6,515 nucleotides of DNA. Source: Mycobacteriaceae bacterium. GTDB taxonomy: Bacteria; Actinomycetota; Actinomycetes; Mycobacteriales; Mycobacteriaceae. A model generated the notes under the pieces. That model did no database searches. It saw nothing but the letters and a program-made list of their open reading frames with translations, and was not told the DNA's origin. This document shows positions 5,129 to 6,515 of this stretch, piece after piece. The translations under genes were made by a program, and so were the position numbers. Positions within the stretch are counted from its first letter, which is position 1. The number at the start of each line of letters is the position of its first letter. Location of the stretch: the NCBI GenBank assembly GCA_019242135.1, contig JAFAWC010000663.1, positions 1 to 6,515 on the forward strand, in the 5' to 3' direction.

Positions 5129-5134
5129 TAGGCT
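5129..5134 (+). promoter_or_regulatory. possible -10 box of fadA
   Basis: TAGGCT fits the TAnnnT pattern of mycobacterial housekeeping promoters. It would place the transcript start near 5141, leaving a leader of just under 40 bases. A -35 at normal spacing (about 5106-5111) does not match TTGACA; TTGGTT at 5112-5117 is closer in sequence but only 11 bases away. Low certainty. Confidence 0.3.
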
Positions 5135-5178
5135 GCCCGCTTAAGCACCCGCCACCTGCACTGGAAAAAGGAACACGC

Positions 5179-6390
<1,212 letters not shown>

Positions 6391-6413
6391 CACGAGTCTT
6401 CGATAGGAAAACT

Positions 6414-6515
6414 ATGGCGCAGAACACTATTGCTTGGGACCAGGACGCCGACGGCATCGTCACACTGACGCTGGACGACCCGACCGGGTCGGCCAACGTG
6501 ATGAACGAGCACTAC
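6414..6515 (+). CDS. fadB: FadB, fatty-acid oxidation complex alpha subunit (enoyl-CoA hydratase / 3-hydroxyacyl-CoA dehydrogenase), 5' end
   Basis: Only the first 34 codons are in the window and the frame runs off the end. The N-terminus reads MAQNTIAWDQDADGIVTLTL then DDPTGSANVMNEHY, matching the start of the crotonase (hydratase) domain of mycobacterial FadB (Rv0860-type): the DGIVTLTLDDP strand followed by the NVMN motif. The full protein should be about 715-720 residues and, with FadA, form the complex that hydrates enoyl-CoA, oxidises 3-hydroxyacyl-CoA and thiolyses the product. The ATG at 6414 has a clear AGGAAA (6405-6410) ribosome binding site and lies 23 bp after the fadA stop, so the two are almost certainly one operon. 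Confidence 0.9.
   Translation, partial: MAQNTIAWDQDADGIVTLTLDDPTGSANVMNEHY

Larger units (their letters stand above)
5016..5178. promoter_or_regulatory. dapC-fadA divergent intergenic region
   Basis: This 163-bp region lies between the divergent starts of dapC and fadA. It contains a 22-nt tandem repeat (5063-5108), a set of ACCAAC half-sites at 5056-5061, 5079-5084, 5103-5108 and 5120-5125 with one GTTGGTT in between, a possible -10 box TAGGCT (5129-5134), and a fadA ribosome binding site at 5166-5172. No small gene with convincing coding features was seen in it. Confidence 0.75.

Overview
The window looks like a chromosomal segment of a mycobacterium, probably a fast-growing environmental (Mycolicibacterium-type) species. 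The DNA is G+C rich with strong G/C third-position bias, and the protein sequences closely resemble those I remember from Mycobacterium tuberculosis. The gene order at both ends also matches the M. tuberculosis Rv0855 - Rv0857 - Rv0858c - Rv0859 - Rv0860 neighbourhood (racemase, SRPBCC protein, DapC-type aminotransferase, FadA thiolase, FadB). Species assignment and synteny are from memory, not from a search.

Layout: (1) 2-559 (+), the 3' part of an alpha-methylacyl-CoA racemase of the CaiB/BaiF family; (2) 629-1090 (+), a small SRPBCC ligand-binding-fold protein; (3) 1091-1588 (-), a DUF2834 membrane protein whose stop codon directly abuts that of the SRPBCC gene; (4) 1589-1658, a short AT-rich divergent promoter region with a perfect 24-bp palindrome and a second 12-bp palindrome; (5) 1659-2270 (+), a TetR-type repressor; (6) a second copy of the palindrome core, sitting on the tetR stop codon; (7) 2303-3856 (+), a phytoene-desaturase/PYROXD2-like FAD oxidoreductase; (8) 3846-5015 (-), a class I/II PLP aminotransferase (DapC type), overlapping the oxidoreductase tail to tail by 11 bp; (9) 5016-5178, a divergent promoter region with a 22-nt tandem repeat and AACCAAC/GTTGGTT half-sites; (10) 5179-6390 (+), fadA; (11) 6414 to the window end (+), the start of fadB.

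Functionally there are two parts. The outer genes belong to acyl-CoA metabolism: the racemase converts (2R)- to (2S)-methylacyl-CoA so that branched chains can enter beta-oxidation, and FadA plus FadB form the trifunctional beta-oxidation complex. Between them lies what appears to be an inserted three-gene module (DUF2834, TetR, FAD oxidoreductase) with its own two-operator control. One palindrome lies in the DUF2834/tetR divergent promoter and the other lies immediately before the oxidoreductase. The likely model is that the TetR protein represses itself, the oxidoreductase and perhaps the DUF2834 gene until a lipophilic ligand binds. The substrate is unknown. This module and the repeat-bearing fadA promoter are the most interesting parts of the window.
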